A stretch of 64,000 bases of DNA from Scylla paramamosain (lineage: Eukaryota; Arthropoda; Malacostraca; Decapoda; Portunidae), in assembly GCF_035594125.1 (NCBI RefSeq), contig NC_087183.1, forward strand, positions 10,869,868 through 10,933,867. Reading direction: 5' to 3'. Numbering within the stretch: the first letter of the stretch is position 1; each line of letters starts with the position of its first letter. Positions 27,201 to 53,779 of the stretch are shown piece after piece. Made by a program: the position numbers and the translations under genes. The notes under the pieces are model-generated. The model saw nothing but the letters and a program-made list of their open reading frames with translations. It made no database searches and had not been told where the DNA came from.

Positions 27201-28569
27201 ACAGAGGTTTGATCACTTCAGACAAAGGCCACAAATATTTTAAGCCCAGTCCTAAGTATTCTTACCATGGTAAGGAAAGTGATAATAGCAAAACAAGAAA
27301 CACTGTGTAAGAAAACTGAATTCATACAAAAGCTGCACACTGAATTTGCAGCCTTTACAATAGAAATTATCCTGTGACTGAAGGCTGTGTATCACCAAAC
27401 TCTTTCCAGCCATCTAATAAACCCTTAAAGAAAATTTTGTTATGTTCGGTGTGCACTTCGAATTTACCCACAAAATGTCACTGCAATGAGCTTACTGCAC
27501 ATAGCTCAATCCCCTGTTGTTCCTTTTCAGGTTCAAGCCTCATCCTTTACATCACTGTTTTGGTGTTTCAAACCACAAGTTCTGCCCATCACATTACAAT
27601 GACAACTGAACACGTCAAAAAGCCTTAAACTTTATGACTTTACTGGAGGGCAATAAAATCATGCTTTGACAGTATGTATTTAACATCTAAAAATGTAACA
27701 AGTATGTGCTGTTGCCTGTATTTATTACAGGACCCATATCATGTAGCTTTCATACACCCAGCATGGAATCTTGATACTCTTGGAGGGTTTCATGTACATA
27801 TTTGGAGCAAACACAGAAGTACCCACACAACACACAAGGTGTAAAATCACAACACTGGGAATGCCAGTAAGAATCCATTGGCACACTGTCAGTCATAGTC
27901 ACTCAGCAATGTAATCATAAGCCCAAAGGAAGATCCTAATGCAGCACTCAGCATGTCTGCACCACCTCAACGACACCACACCTGCACCTCGCTAATACAC
28001 CTCAACATACCACTGCATCACCGCCTATGGGGATTCCATCATTACGATCTACAACACTGATAACACACAGCACCCTGGCAGGCAACTATGAAACAACATC
28101 TGGCGCCAAGGCCACACCAGGGGGCAATTCTGTGCGGGGAGAGACTGGCACCTTTTAAACTTGCCTCCTACCTGACGAAGGGCGGGAAGCAGGGAGGGCG
28201 GCGCCTGCACATTACAAACACCACACAATTAAACACACACACACTACATAGTACATACTGCACACTGGTTCCAGGGTAGTGTACGGCAAGGATATCCTCC
28301 CCCTGTGTCCTCCCAGGGTGTGTGTCCCCAGGGTGGGGCCGGGAGTGGCAGGTATAAACGGTACAACACGGCCAGGGCGCCTCCCTCTCCTATTGTTCCC
28401 GCCCGCCATTACTTACACTGCATTTTATCTCCTTGTTGGTGCTGATCCTCCTGTGGAATGATTCGGCGGGCTCTGTCTCCCCGTCACTCTCGGAGGAGTC
28501 TACCTCAGCGTATGCCCCACTCGGTCTTCCCGGCACACTGACATGCACCTCACCTCCCCCCGTCGCCAT
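24183..28569 (-). CDS. DGKH: Type II (delta/eta-like) diacylglycerol kinase, first two coding exons (partial)
   Basis: Exon 1 (28417-28569) and exon 2 (24183-24293) join in phase 0 to 88 residues. Exon 1 gives an [12 protein letters not shown] start, an acidic [12 protein letters not shown] patch and [12 protein letters not shown]. Exon 2 gives [17 protein letters not shown] and [17 protein letters not shown], the first strands of a PH domain. Type II DGKs (delta, eta) share this arrangement: a short Ser/acidic tail, then a PH domain with [13 protein letters not shown] sequence, then two C1 domains and a split kinase domain. The enzyme phosphorylates diacylglycerol to phosphatidic acid at membranes. 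The remaining exons (rest of PH, C1, kinase, SAM) were not found in 1-24182, so intron 2 is very long or the exons lie outside. Delta and eta cannot be told apart from this piece; another PH-domain protein is less likely. Confidence 0.8.
24624..24696 (-). repeat. tRNA-like SINE head (degenerate)
   Basis: On the minus strand the segment holds a box-A-like stretch (TAACTCTGTGGTCAGTACTC) and, 30-odd bases later, GGTTGTGAGTTCAACCCCGG, close to the box B consensus GGTTCRANYCC with one base missing. A tRNA-derived SINE fits better than a functional tRNA because no acceptor stem closes. Confidence 0.5.
24700..26390. other. DGK intron 1, unique AT-rich part
   Basis: No simple repeats beyond a short GT run at 26343-26359. 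No exon-like frame was supported. Confidence 0.5.
26399..26786 (+). mobile_element. Degenerate LINE (non-LTR) reverse-transcriptase C-terminal fragment
   Basis: Lies in DGK intron 1, antisense to the gene. The first frame reads [28 protein letters not shown] and stops near 26584; a second overlapping frame continues with [14 protein letters not shown] then [20 protein letters not shown]. The order 'RRL..DLI.VYKIL.G' followed by 'R..FFS.RV...WN.LP..V..A.S...FK' is typical of the C-terminal end of LINE polymerases common in animal genomes. A frameshift separates the halves and no endonuclease or upstream RT domain is present, so it is a dead 5'-truncated copy. Confidence 0.75.
26790..28080. other. 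DGK intron 1, unique part near exon 1
   Basis: Mixed-composition sequence becoming GC-richer towards 28.1 kb. No coding exon recognised. Confidence 0.45.
28417..28569 (-). CDS. DGKH: DGK coding exon 1
   Basis: ATG at 28569-28567 sits in AATATGG (A at -3, G at +4), a good eukaryotic start context. The 153-bp (51-codon) exon ends TGCAGT|GTAAGT in phase 0. It is GC-rich compared with the flanking intron and lies in the only CpG-rich patch for several kb, as expected for a 5' exon. Confidence 0.8.
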
Positions 28570-28700
28570 ATTTACACTGTCACTTCACGGCTGTGTTGAC
28601 ATGTTTGCCCCGCGCCGCTACACTCAGCACTTTTCGCTACACTTCTTTTTCACTCCTTATATCCATGAGCTACACACAGTCTCTCACGTTTGGACGTCCT
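28570..28700 (-). promoter_or_regulatory. Probable DGK promoter / 5' leader
   Basis: GC- and CpG-richer sequence (GCGGCGCGGGGC around 28606-28620) lies just upstream of the DGK start and falls back to AT-rich DNA by about 28.7 kb. No TATA box was seen in a fitting place. The assignment is by position only. Confidence 0.35.
28585..28602 (-). promoter_or_regulatory. Short upstream ORF in DGK 5' leader
   Basis: ATG at 28602, 33 bp upstream of the DGK start and in the same frame, is followed by four codons and TGA. If the transcript begins farther upstream, this five-residue uORF would precede the main start. The transcription start is not known. Confidence 0.4.
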
Positions 28701-28701
28701 A

Positions 28702-30028
28702 CTCTCTACTTTTTAATATGCTCTAGTGGAAGTTGTTCGATGTTTTCAAGGATCCTTATTATGATTATTACTGTGATGGTTTCAGAAGGACATTTTGTAC
28801 CAATAATAGAAAAAAAAAAAAAAACATAAGAACCAAATTATCATACTGTGACCTTTGATTTTATTCCTTATGGGAATCTAAAGTGTTTAAAACCATGTGC
28901 CCATGGTTTCAATGGACTATACTAATTTAGTCACGAGAACAAGCTGAATTATATTTAGTAATAAAATTAACTTTAAAACCTGCTATACTAGTTAAAATGT
29001 AACGCCCAACACTTAATTCCACATTGAACTACAGGGTTCAGCGTCACAGCAAGATATAGAGTTTAAATCATGATCACTGAGATGAACTGTAAACATATAA
29101 TTCTCCATTAAGAGTGTCTTTGTTAACCTGTGCTGAATAAAATTTAAAGTAATTACCTATATCACCACCACTAATACTACTACTACTTAAAACATATATA
29201 TAACTGTTTTATGCAAATAATCAACTTTTGCCATATTCACTTTATTCTGCATAGGATTTTCAATCTAAGAGGAATATAATTGCTTAAATTTTATTCAATT
29301 GTCAGTCCACATAGACACGACACACACTATGTATTCTCACTAATAAATCTACAAAAGTGTCACAACCTATATTGTACAATACAGTATAGTCTTATATAAG
29401 TCTATTACTACTACAGAACCAATATTACCAATAAATTCAAAACTAATCGTAAAATCAACGTCTAGAACTCTGCGGTAATAATAATAACACTTTACTTAAA
29501 GAATTATGAGCTATTCTATTAAAACAACTTGTATATATTGCTTTCTTCATCCTGAGCTACAGTACTGATTTGTGCGTCCCTCTTTCCTTCGCCATGGGCC
29601 TTGAAGAGCGGGAGGGGGCGATGTACTTAATGTTGCGTTGCCATGGCAGTCGGGGTTTTGCATTTGTAACGGCACTTCCTCGTGTAATTTTGATTTATGC
29701 TCTTTCTTTTTCATTCTACCCGTATTCCTTTGAGTCATTCGTTCTTCTAATCTTATCTGCCAAAATGTATGTCTTGTCTTGCCATACCGCGCTTCACTCG
29801 TGGCATAAAATATATGCATTGATTTAGAAAGATCCATTACAATATAACACAACACCACAACCTGAACTATAAATGAAGGAAGACTCAAATAAACTTTATC
29901 GAACTTCCATAAATTAGATTGCTAGATATGATTTACTTCATGATCAGTGGGATAAACTGTAAACATATAATTCAACATTAGGAGCGAAATTAGTAAATAG
30001 TCATTTAAATAATAATAATAATAATAAC

Positions 30029-30074
<46 letters not shown>

Positions 30075-30148
30075 TTCCATCTCAATCACCGGGCCAGTGG
30101 CAGACATGAGTAATGTTAGCGAGTTTTGAAGGACTTGCAATGCGTCGC
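28702..30148. other. Amt 3' flank / DGK upstream spacer
   Basis: AT-rich spacer between the Amt stop and the DGK leader, containing an (AAT)n tract at 30008-30073. TTTATT (AATAAA on the minus strand) occurs near 29240 and 29291 and could serve Amt polyadenylation, which would give an 850-900 bp 3'UTR; this is inference. No coding signal was seen. Confidence 0.4.
30008..30073. repeat. (AAT)n microsatellite
   Basis: About 22 units with one AAC interruption, 76 bp past the Amt stop and so probably in its 3'UTR. Confidence 0.93.
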
Positions 30149-44979
<14,831 letters not shown>

Positions 44980-45007
44980 CTGCCGGAGGACAATGGTAGA
45001 AAGGGTA

Positions 45008-45133
45008 GTGGTGGTGGTGGTGGTGGTGGTGGTAAGGAAGAGGAGGAGGAGGATGAAGAAAAGGAGGAAAAGGAAAAGGAGGGAGATAGGGTGATGATGA
45101 TAATGGTGGTGGTTGATGATGATAATGATGATC

Positions 45134-45174
<41 letters not shown>

Positions 45175-45175
45175 A
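45008..45175. repeat. (GTG)n, GGA-rich and (GAT)n tracts
   Basis: GTG 45008-45032, purine-rich 45036-45088, GAT 45132-45171. Lies just upstream of Amt coding exon 1. Confidence 0.9.
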
Positions 45176-45612
45176 AAAAGAAAACAACAATGATAATAAC
45201 AATAACGGTGACTTTAAAGAATAACTATTAAATACAACAATACCAACTACATACTTCCCTTTACAACACTTTCCATACGACTATTCATAAAAAAAAAAAA
45301 AAAATCTGCACTTTCTCGCCAGTTTCCTTTTAATTCTTTCTTTCTTTCACCATGTGCCACTAAAAGCAGAAGGAGCGATAAGAGCAAGATAGCAGCGTAT
45401 CTTCACAGTTGTGCTTTTAGCTAAATGAAGGTCACCTCAAGTCAGACGAGGCTATTCCCATCATTAATCTTCATTCTTTTCCCTTTCAGATTTATTGCCT
45501 CACGTCTATGGGTCGCCTGAAACACCCAAGCCTTATCCTATCATTGTGAAGATGGGTTGCCTTAATTACGGTTGTAGAAGCAGCAAAGGTGTGTATTTAT
45601 AAGATTCTTGGT

Positions 45613-45613
45613 G

Positions 45614-45649
<36 letters not shown>

Positions 45650-45853
45650 ATTTTCACTTTAATTTGGCTGAAGAAACGCACAAAAAAATAAATAAAAAAT
45701 CACCAGCAAACAATGAGATTAACGAAAAGAAGCTTGAAAATAATAACAAAGAAAAACAACAATTCTTTTTATCAACCGAAAGAACAAACCGAGACCTTTC
45801 TAATGTTTGCCGTAAAAGAAAAGGGTGCTCAAGACAACAACAACAACAACAGC

Positions 45854-45903
<50 letters not shown>

Positions 45904-46015
45904 GAGCGAGGTCACTTTCCACACTGGCAACCTTGACCCAACACAAACAAAGCCTTCTATTCTCGGTCAACCTTAACTTCTTGGAGGCAGGAGAGATGAG
46001 GGGGCAAGGGGACGG

Positions 46016-46105
<90 letters not shown>

Positions 46106-46242
46106 TTGGGTGGAGCTTAAATTGGAAGAAAGGGAGGAGGAGGAGGAGGAGGAGGAGGAGGAGGAGGAGGAGGAGGAGGAGGAGGAGGAGGATGGTGGGA
46201 AAAACTACAAAAGGAAGAATCAATAACAACTACAAGTATTAC

Positions 46243-46325
<83 letters not shown>

Positions 46326-46391
46326 AAACAGCTCCCCCCTTAAGAATCTCGCCTTTTCCTCCTCCTCCTCCTCCTCCTCCTCCTCCTCCTC
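45613..46391. repeat. Cluster of (TAG)n, (CAA)n, (GA)n, (GGA)n, (CT)n and (CCT)n
   Basis: TAG 45622-45648, CAA 45837-45902, GA 46019-46101, GGA 46135-46190, CT 46246-46321, CCT 46359-46391. GA/CT and GGA/CCT form two complementary pairs in mirror order. Confidence 0.93.
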
Positions 46392-46499
46392 TTCCATCTC
46401 CATTCCTCGCTTTACGTCCCTCCCTCGGGCCTTCTGTAACACTCTTGCTAAAAAAAAAAAAAGGGGGGGAGAAGGGCCCATAGGGAGTTACTACGCCTC

Positions 46500-47780
46500 T
46501 ATCATCACGTCCAGCTGTAAGGAATATCGATGCTTTTATTGTTCTGTCAACTTTCTTTCTCTCTCACTTTTTTTTTTTTTAAGACTTCCCTTGTAGTTAT
46601 CCTCGTCTTTTTTTTTTTTTTGGGAGGGTAGGGGAGGTGGGGGGGTCGATGAGGAAGGGAAAGGGAAGTAAGGGTAATTTTCGTGTTTGTTTATACGTAC
46701 ATTGTTTTCTTCGTTCAGTGTTGATTTGATTGATTTTTCTTTTTTTATTTATTTGTCTTCCTGTTTTGTTTGTTGTTACCATTATATAGATTTACTTCTT
46801 ATGGATAGATTTTTTTTTACTTTTTTTTTCGGTTTTTCATTTACTTTTTTTCTTTTCGGGTTGTATGTGTTTGTTTCTCCCATCACTTCACACAGATTCA
46901 TGCACAATTACATATATAGAAACATCTATTCAGAAAAGTTACACTTATCTTTATTTTTCTTTCCTTTATTTTCCAAAGACTTTATACGTTTAAAACGAAT
47001 CACGTATTGGAAAACTTCGCATTCACGTTAATAAAAACAAGCATGACTAATATTTTTTCGTGTAATCCAAACCATTTCCGTGAAGACTTACAGTTAAACA
47101 TAAGTGAAACTCCACATTTGAAAAAAGAAAGCACGTGTCTTTTTCTCACACTAAACAATTCAGTAACTCTGAAATTACGAACACAAAAATAAATCAAGTT
47201 GCGTGTCTTTTCTTGGAATCTTTGGAATCTAAACCCTTTCCGCATTCGCACCCTCTACAAAACCAGAAAACTGTCAGTACCCAACACGAAATCCCTGCCG
47301 CAAAACACTAAAAAACCTTTTATTTATCACGCAGAACCAAAAAAAAAAAAAGAAAGAAAAAAAGAAAAAAATCCTATAGCAAAACGATAAACACCATAAA
47401 ATTTACTACATCACAAACACAAGGCAAGCAGAAATCCCTCACGACGGGAGATACAAACACAAAACAAAAGAAGCTCGCCAATAAGTGTTTGAAACCCCGC
47501 AAAGTCCCACAGCATCGAACCACACGCGCCCCTCTCCGTAATACTCCAGCACTTTTCTTTTTTCCCGCATTTTTGGGACGAGGACGCGTGAGGCGAGTCC
47601 ACACGAGGAGGAGAACGTTTTGGGGCGTGATGGATTTTCGATAACCAGACTTCCAGGTTCCAGAAGGATATGCTGAGCTGACATGCGAATATACAGGGCT
47701 TGAAGTGGTTCAGATTCTACGCTCTTGATGTCCACTCGATACTCTCCGCTCCGTCATCATTGCTGCCACCATTATCATCG
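46500..47780. other. Intergenic stretch without recognisable gene
   Basis: T-rich from 46550 to 46880, then mixed sequence. A moderately balanced minus-strand frame near 47439-47735 has no recognisable family and no supported splice borders. Confidence 0.4.
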
Positions 47781-47938
47781 CATTAGTGGTGATGGTGGTG
47801 GTGGTGGTGGTGGGGGTAGAAGTAGTAGTAGTAACAAAAGTAGCAGTGGTGTTGGTTGTGGCAGTAGCAGTAGCAGTAGTGGATGGTAGTAGGAATATAA
47901 TAATAGTATTAAGAAGAAGAAAATAATAATAATAATAA

Positions 47939-47969
<31 letters not shown>

Positions 47970-48145
47970 AAGAAGAAGAAGAAGAAGAAGAAGAAGAAGA
48001 AGAAGAAGAAGAAGAAGAAGAAGAGTAGCAGTAGTAGTAGAAGAAGAAGTAAAAGTAGAAGTAGTAGTAGTAGTAGTAGCAGTAGCAGTAGCAGTAACAA
48101 GAAACACCAGCACCACCACCCATCAACACCACCACCACCACCACC
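47781..48145. repeat. (GGT/TAG/AGA)n triplet cluster
   Basis: GTG 47785-47814, TAG/CAG 47820-47890, a pure AGA block 47940-48024, TAG/CAG 48060-48095 and CCA 48110-48147. Confidence 0.92.
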
Positions 48146-48351
48146 ACCAGTAAACTCCTTTCTCGCTATCCTTTTCTTCTTTCTAAACGCAAAAAAACAA
48201 AGGACTCTCCAGGACCACGAACTCAGCACCTCCAGGGTCATGATTCCGCCTGGCCTGAATCTCGCCCACTTCTCCACGAGCTCAATTTGGAAGAACAGCG
48301 CCCCGAAGATGAGAAAACTTGTCCTTCGTGATGATGCAACGTGCAATGCGT

Positions 48352-48354
<3 letters not shown>

Positions 48355-48442
<88 letters not shown>
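48355..48442. repeat. (GA)n microsatellite
   Basis: About 43 units. Confidence 0.95.
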
Positions 48443-48446
<4 letters not shown>

Positions 48447-48597
48447 GAAAGAAAATGTACAAAAAAAAATACGCTAGATTAAATTAACTAAACTTCACAC
48501 ATCAACCACACTAAACCCACAATGAAAACCTTAAAAAACAAAAGCACTCGTAAATTTTAAAACGCCACATTTACTAAAACTATTTACAAAATCCACC

Positions 48598-48769
48598 AAG
48601 ATGAATAGCCCGCTTTTCAAGTGCATTTCTCCTACTGATGGTGTAGAACCCTTGTTAAGCTACTAGTGGAATAAAGAAAACATCCTTGAAAACCCATAGT
48701 AACTTCCAGGAGAGCCTGTTAAAAAGTAGAAGCGATAAGACGCAGGAATGTTTGAGAATGCAGTCCCAG
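48598..48769 (+). mobile_element. Family M1 fragment
   Basis: Contains AACCCTTGTTAAGCTACTAG ... AAACATCCTTGAAAACCC ... CTGTTAAAAAGTAGAAGCG and ends GTTTGAGAATGCAGTCCC. It shares the AAAAAGTAGA... variant with the 41.9-kb copy, so these two form a subfamily. Confidence 0.45.
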
Positions 48770-49522
48770 AATGTCTTAGTGCTTTGATGTCTTTGGCGTT
48801 CATTCCAGCATGAGGGAGGGCATAAAGAGAGGTCGTTATGGAAAGAAGGAAAAGGGGAGGATTGTATGAGTGGTACAAGAGGAGGAGGAGAAGAAGAAAG
48901 GCATTATCGGATATGTGGTGAGATAAACTAAGACAAAGACCACCTGAAGAACAAAAGCAAGAAAATCAAGGCTAAAAAGAACAAGATCAAGAACAAGATA
49001 AACAAGAATAAGAACAAGAAAACAAGAACAAAAAAACAAGAAAAACAAGAAGAACAAGAACAAGAACAAGAACAATGAAGAGAAGAAGGAGGAGGAGGAG
49101 GAGGAGGAGGAAAATAAATAACCTTCAAAACGAGAGTATGTATCTGCGCAGGGTTGTGTGGGCGGGGCGCGACGGGGCGTGGACTGGCCTGGCAAGTTGC
49201 CCGCACACACAGGAAAGAAAAGACTATAAAAAGAAAAGAAAAACATATCAAGAGAGAATGGAAAAAAAAAAGAGAGATGACGAGAAAGAAGTAATTTCGT
49301 TCTAGTGCCTTCTTGAAGTTTCATTCCCTCGTCCTTTCACCTTCAAATAAAATGGACATAAAAGAGATAGAAAGAGAAGTTAGAGAGAGGAGCTATAGGT
49401 GTTAGGATAGAGATGACAGAGGACAGAGAGGAGATGTACATATGAGGAGATACAGGGAACACAGGCAAAGGATAGAAAAAGAGCTATATACATGAGAAAG
49501 GAGAGGGTATAATAAGATAAAT

Positions 49523-49733
49523 GTCCATATTCAAAAACACCTTACTCTCTTACCCCAGACTATTTTCAAAGGGATGACTAACAGGGTGTTCAAGAGTGTT
49601 TCTCCAGTTAAAAACATAGAAATTTTGCTAATTTGTCACTAGAAAAGCAAAAAATGAAAATAAAAAATGTAACTTCAGCTAGACCCTTATGAAAGTAGTG
49701 GAAAAGCGGCCAGAAATGTTTTAGAAAATGGTC
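49523..49733 (+). mobile_element. MITE-like element, family M1
   Basis: Begins GTCCATATTCAAAAACACC and ends GTTTTAGAAAATGGTC. The core contains GACTATTTTCAAAGGGATGA and TATGAAAGTAGTGGAAAAGC. More diverged than the 13.8-kb copy. Confidence 0.55.
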
Positions 49734-50006
49734 TAAAGGGAGAGGATTTATCGTCAATACTTCTTACACTCGCTCTCACTTGCCACTGCATCTCAACACG
49801 CCCACTTCAGTGACGGTAACGTACACCTTGCTTAAATCAATTGAACTGCGTAGGAATTTCAAGCACTAAACCAACTACTGACTTAACTTGACATTGAAGC
49901 TCTCATAGTTTACTTTATATTAGATGAATAACCTAACGCTTGGACAAAGAAAGGCTGGACATCGAGTAAATGTTGAAGCTGAAGTATCTAATAAAAAAAA
50001 TAAATA

Positions 50007-50007
50007 A

Positions 50008-50088
<81 letters not shown>
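50007..50088. repeat. (AAT)n microsatellite
   Basis: About 27 units. Confidence 0.95.
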
Positions 50089-50089
<1 letters not shown>

Positions 50090-50437
50090 TACATTTGATT
50101 TATGATTGCAAGAAAACAGAAGAAATCAAGAAGAAGGAACGCATTCTTAAACACATCAGCCTCTTATTCGTCTAGTTTTAACATGCTTTACTAAACATTA
50201 CAGGAGTTTTCTAGCGTTCAAGAAGCTAATGATGGTTTTACAGAAATCCTACATCTTCAGAGGGAATAAACAAGTGTGAAAATCGGACAAATCGTGTTTA
50301 TGGCATGAAAAAAAGTTCTGATGAGCAAGCAAAACGTTTCAAAATACAGATTCAGGTTTCTAAATGATAGCTCTTATGTACATACGAAGTTCGAATGCGC
50401 TGTACTCACTGAGGAGCGTGAGGCGAGGGGCGTTCCG

Positions 50438-50441
<4 letters not shown>

Positions 50442-50482
<41 letters not shown>
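50442..50482. repeat. (GT)n microsatellite
   Basis: About 20 units. Confidence 0.93.
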
Positions 50483-50485
<3 letters not shown>

Positions 50486-50499
50486 CGCGGCATGATGGC

Positions 50500-51185
50500 T
50501 GAGTATTGAGCCTCTGCCAATACACCATTACATCTTTGTACTACATTTCTTGTTTTCCTCCTCATTCGTGGAAAACCGTAAAAATATATAACGTGTTCTA
50601 CTTTTTTCCTACGCCCAGTGAACTCACCTAACTCTAAAAAAAGCGTAATGACAGGTGTACTCCGTCGTGGTTACCTGCCGTGATGATGCACACCTGATGT
50701 CTTATCGATTTGCTGTCATTACTGGTATTTGATTAGCCTCAAGTGGCGTAAATCTCGGTAATGACGCCCCTTCCTCCCTCGGCTGCGGTGAACTATGGGA
50801 AGTCAACGCATACATGGTGAACGCAGCAGCTGATTATAAAAAAAAAAAAGTACATAGTTGCGGTTATTGGAATCTACTAAAAGAATAAAACGGCAGTCGA
50901 AACATTATAGAAACAGAGTGCTTCTGCTTCTTCCCATGTATTCTGTTACTAAATTTTACTCACTTTAATCGACACAAGTTACGTCACGTCTTGCTCAGTG
51001 TTAATGGGCACAGCCTGATCGCACTCTCCGTGGCCGTGGAGGAACAATGCCCTCGTTTTTCCTACGCTGTGCAAAACGTGATTAAGTGGCGGAGCGATGA
51101 GACTGGGAACCCTCCTCCTTGGGATTTCTTCTTTCTCATTCTGTGCTCTCTTCCTGCTAAGATCTCAGTACGGCTACGTTTTGCT
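50500..51185. other. Unique stretch left of the perfect hairpin
   Basis: Balanced composition. A plus-strand frame at 50991-51206 runs into the hairpin arm; no family was recognised. Confidence 0.4.
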
Positions 51186-51357
<172 letters not shown>

Positions 51358-51409
51358 CATGAGGTCAGCATAACATAATAATTAGTGCGTATATGAATGA
51401 AACTACACT

Positions 51410-51425
51410 ACTACTACTACTACTA

Positions 51426-51460
<35 letters not shown>
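51410..51460. repeat. (ACT)n-(AC)n microsatellite
   Basis: ACT 51408-51429 fused to AC 51429-51461. Confidence 0.9.
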
Positions 51461-51465
<5 letters not shown>

Positions 51466-51767
51466 TTCTAAACCTGCCATGCCTAAAAACAAACAATAAA
51501 AAAAATTAGTAAAATCTGAAACGCAAGCAATTATCGTAATGACAAAAAAATGAAAAACAAAACTTAATGACGAGGAAAGGAAAGCTCAAAACCAGCAGAA
51601 AGTGATGCATAAAGGTCACGAGTGCTTCATATTGTTCACTCAAAGACGACGACAGTGAAATGAGCTGCATCATGTGGACCAAAACAAGTGAATGACGTGA
51701 AGAGAATTGTTTGGCGTGCGTTTGGGAGTGAATGTATGAATGAGATGAGCAATTATTTTATGTATGA

Positions 51768-51865
51768 TGAGGATGATGATGATGATGATGATGTGGTAGT
51801 AGTAGTAATAGTAGTAGTAGTAGTAATAGTAAGTGGTAGTGGTAGTAGTGGCGGTGGTGGTGATT
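51768..51865. repeat. (GAT)n-(AGT)n triplet array
   Basis: GAT 51768-51792 then GTA/GTG triplets to 51865. Confidence 0.88.
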
Positions 51866-52994
51866 ATTGTTAGTAGCTAATGATAACAATAATAAACAGC
51901 TATATAAATTAAACAACAGCAACAACATAAAAGAAAAACAGACTATATCAAACAAAACAAAACAAAACAAAACAAAACAATACAACAAAATTTCAAAAAA
52001 TACCAACAAAACCCGAACAGCCCAAAGCAAATACCGGTGATACCAAAAACAGAATAACCTTTTCATCCGCGTCTCAGTTGAGAGCTGAGGGAAGCAGAAG
52101 AAGAAGAAGGGGCGGCGCGGGCTCCCTCAGTCTCTACCCAAGCCCTGGAAGACTGGAACTGAAGCCCCTACTCACTCCACACCCTCCCCCTCCCCATCAT
52201 CCCTGGAACACTGGCGAAAACATTACATTATTGATACCCTTCCCTCCCTCCCTCCCTTCTCCCCCCTCCCTCTTCTCCCTCCCTAATTCTTCCTCTCCTG
52301 TATAAGATTCTCCCCATTCCCATCCTTCCCTTAACCTGGTAACGATTGCAGCTCACTACTCTTTGGTCTTTTTGTTAAGCTCGTGTCACACTTTCCTTAC
52401 CCTACTTTCGGTTCCCGTTTTCTTTTGCTTCGTTTCGTTTTCGTTTTTTTTTTTTTTTTTCAATACTCCGTTCAGTAACGTCTTTTTTTTTATTATTTGT
52501 TTATTTTATTTTGGGGGGGATGGTTGTATTTAATATTACTTTTAATACCTCAGTTTTCGATTTTTTTTTTTATCACTATTATTATTTACAGTTCATATCT
52601 AGTTTCAAGACAGTCTTTTCCTGCTCATACTCAGCTCTCTTTCATCCCTTTCCCAGGAGTCTCAATCTGGCCCACTGCTACACAACCTGACAGTCCCAAT
52701 CAGCTGTCCTCTCACATCCCTTTGCGAGTGCCTCCAGCCTTCCTGTGCTCCCCGTTCTCTTTTGTCTAATAAGCCTTATTTTTCCTAATACGTCACCTTC
52801 TTCATCCTGGATCCACGAGTCTGCTGTTTTCGTATACAAATAAGAAAGAGTAAGAGGAATCATACATTCTTGAATATTCCCACGCGGTATGTTACTGTTC
52901 AGGATTTGCAACTTCTGTCGTTATCTTGGATATTACTGTTTTATTTTAGCCACGTTTTCCATGACTATTATAATTAAAACTCCTTCCTGACAAT

Positions 52995-53238
52995 CAGGGT
53001 CCGTATTTTCAAACGTTTCGGCGTCTTGTCCTGACTATATTAAATGTAGTCTGATATGACCCCTAACTAGAGGCTGTTGGATTTGAACAAAGGAGTTTTC
53101 ACAATTCTAGTCACAGATTAATACGGATCTTGCATCACCAGTGGGAAAATACACCCACGAGAACCTGACTAATCATCTCTGTGATCCCTGAAAACAATCC
53201 TTAAGAGAACCTAAATCGTTTCAAAATACAGGTCCCTG
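52995..53238 (-). mobile_element. MITE-like element, family M1, best-preserved copy
   Basis: This 244-bp copy is bounded by inverted ends: left CAGGGTCCGTATTTTC, right (reverse complement) CAGGGACCTGTATTTTG, continuing to AAACG on both sides. The interior contains the family core (AGATGATTAGTCAGGTTCTC on the minus strand). It has no coding capacity. The flanking dinucleotide AT occurs on both sides, but a true target-site duplication cannot be separated from palindromic extension. Confidence 0.65.
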
Positions 53239-53669
53239 ATGCTATTTCTGTCCTCTCCATCTTAACACATTAGGACTAATTCCTTGTTAACTCTTAAGAC
53301 TCCTCCATGTTTTAACCCCATTGATATATTCCCCATACACCTTGGATACCTCGCCTCTGCACGCTGTCATACCCCCTCTACTGTCCTTCGTGAGTCTAAC
53401 AGGCTGGTCACGTGTTCGCCTTATCACGTACTCCGACATACCGCCATAAACACAGCGGCGTCCATCCTACGGTGGATTTATAAGCCTGTGACATAAACAG
53501 GACCCGAATCGTCCACTAGGAATAAAAAATAGTAATTGCAGCAATCAGGTTCATGAGTAATGGATGAGGACGCTGCTGCTGCCCGCAATGGCAGGTCGGT
53601 CATCAGCAGCAGCGGTGCCTACGTTAAGATATTGTGCCATGTGTATATGTGTGTATATGATGGACGGAC

Positions 53670-53670
<1 letters not shown>

Positions 53671-53700
<30 letters not shown>

Positions 53701-53745
53701 TCACGAGTCCTAACACGTGATATTAACCTCAGTAGCATGGTGAAT

Positions 53746-53772
<27 letters not shown>
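53671..53772. repeat. Two (CA)n microsatellites
   Basis: CA repeats 53671-53701 and 53746-53772. Confidence 0.92.
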
Positions 53773-53776
<4 letters not shown>

Positions 53777-53779
53777 CTA

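Noticed and set aside
47374..47735. Balanced minus-strand frames between Amt and the 48-kb repeats
   Set aside because: Different overlapping frames are equally open, none resembles a known protein, and no acceptor/donor pair was convincing.
53560..53640. Ala/Ser-rich ATG frame in a small GC-richer patch
   Set aside because: It runs straight into (CA)n repeats, has no family resemblance and no donor site in a fitting place.
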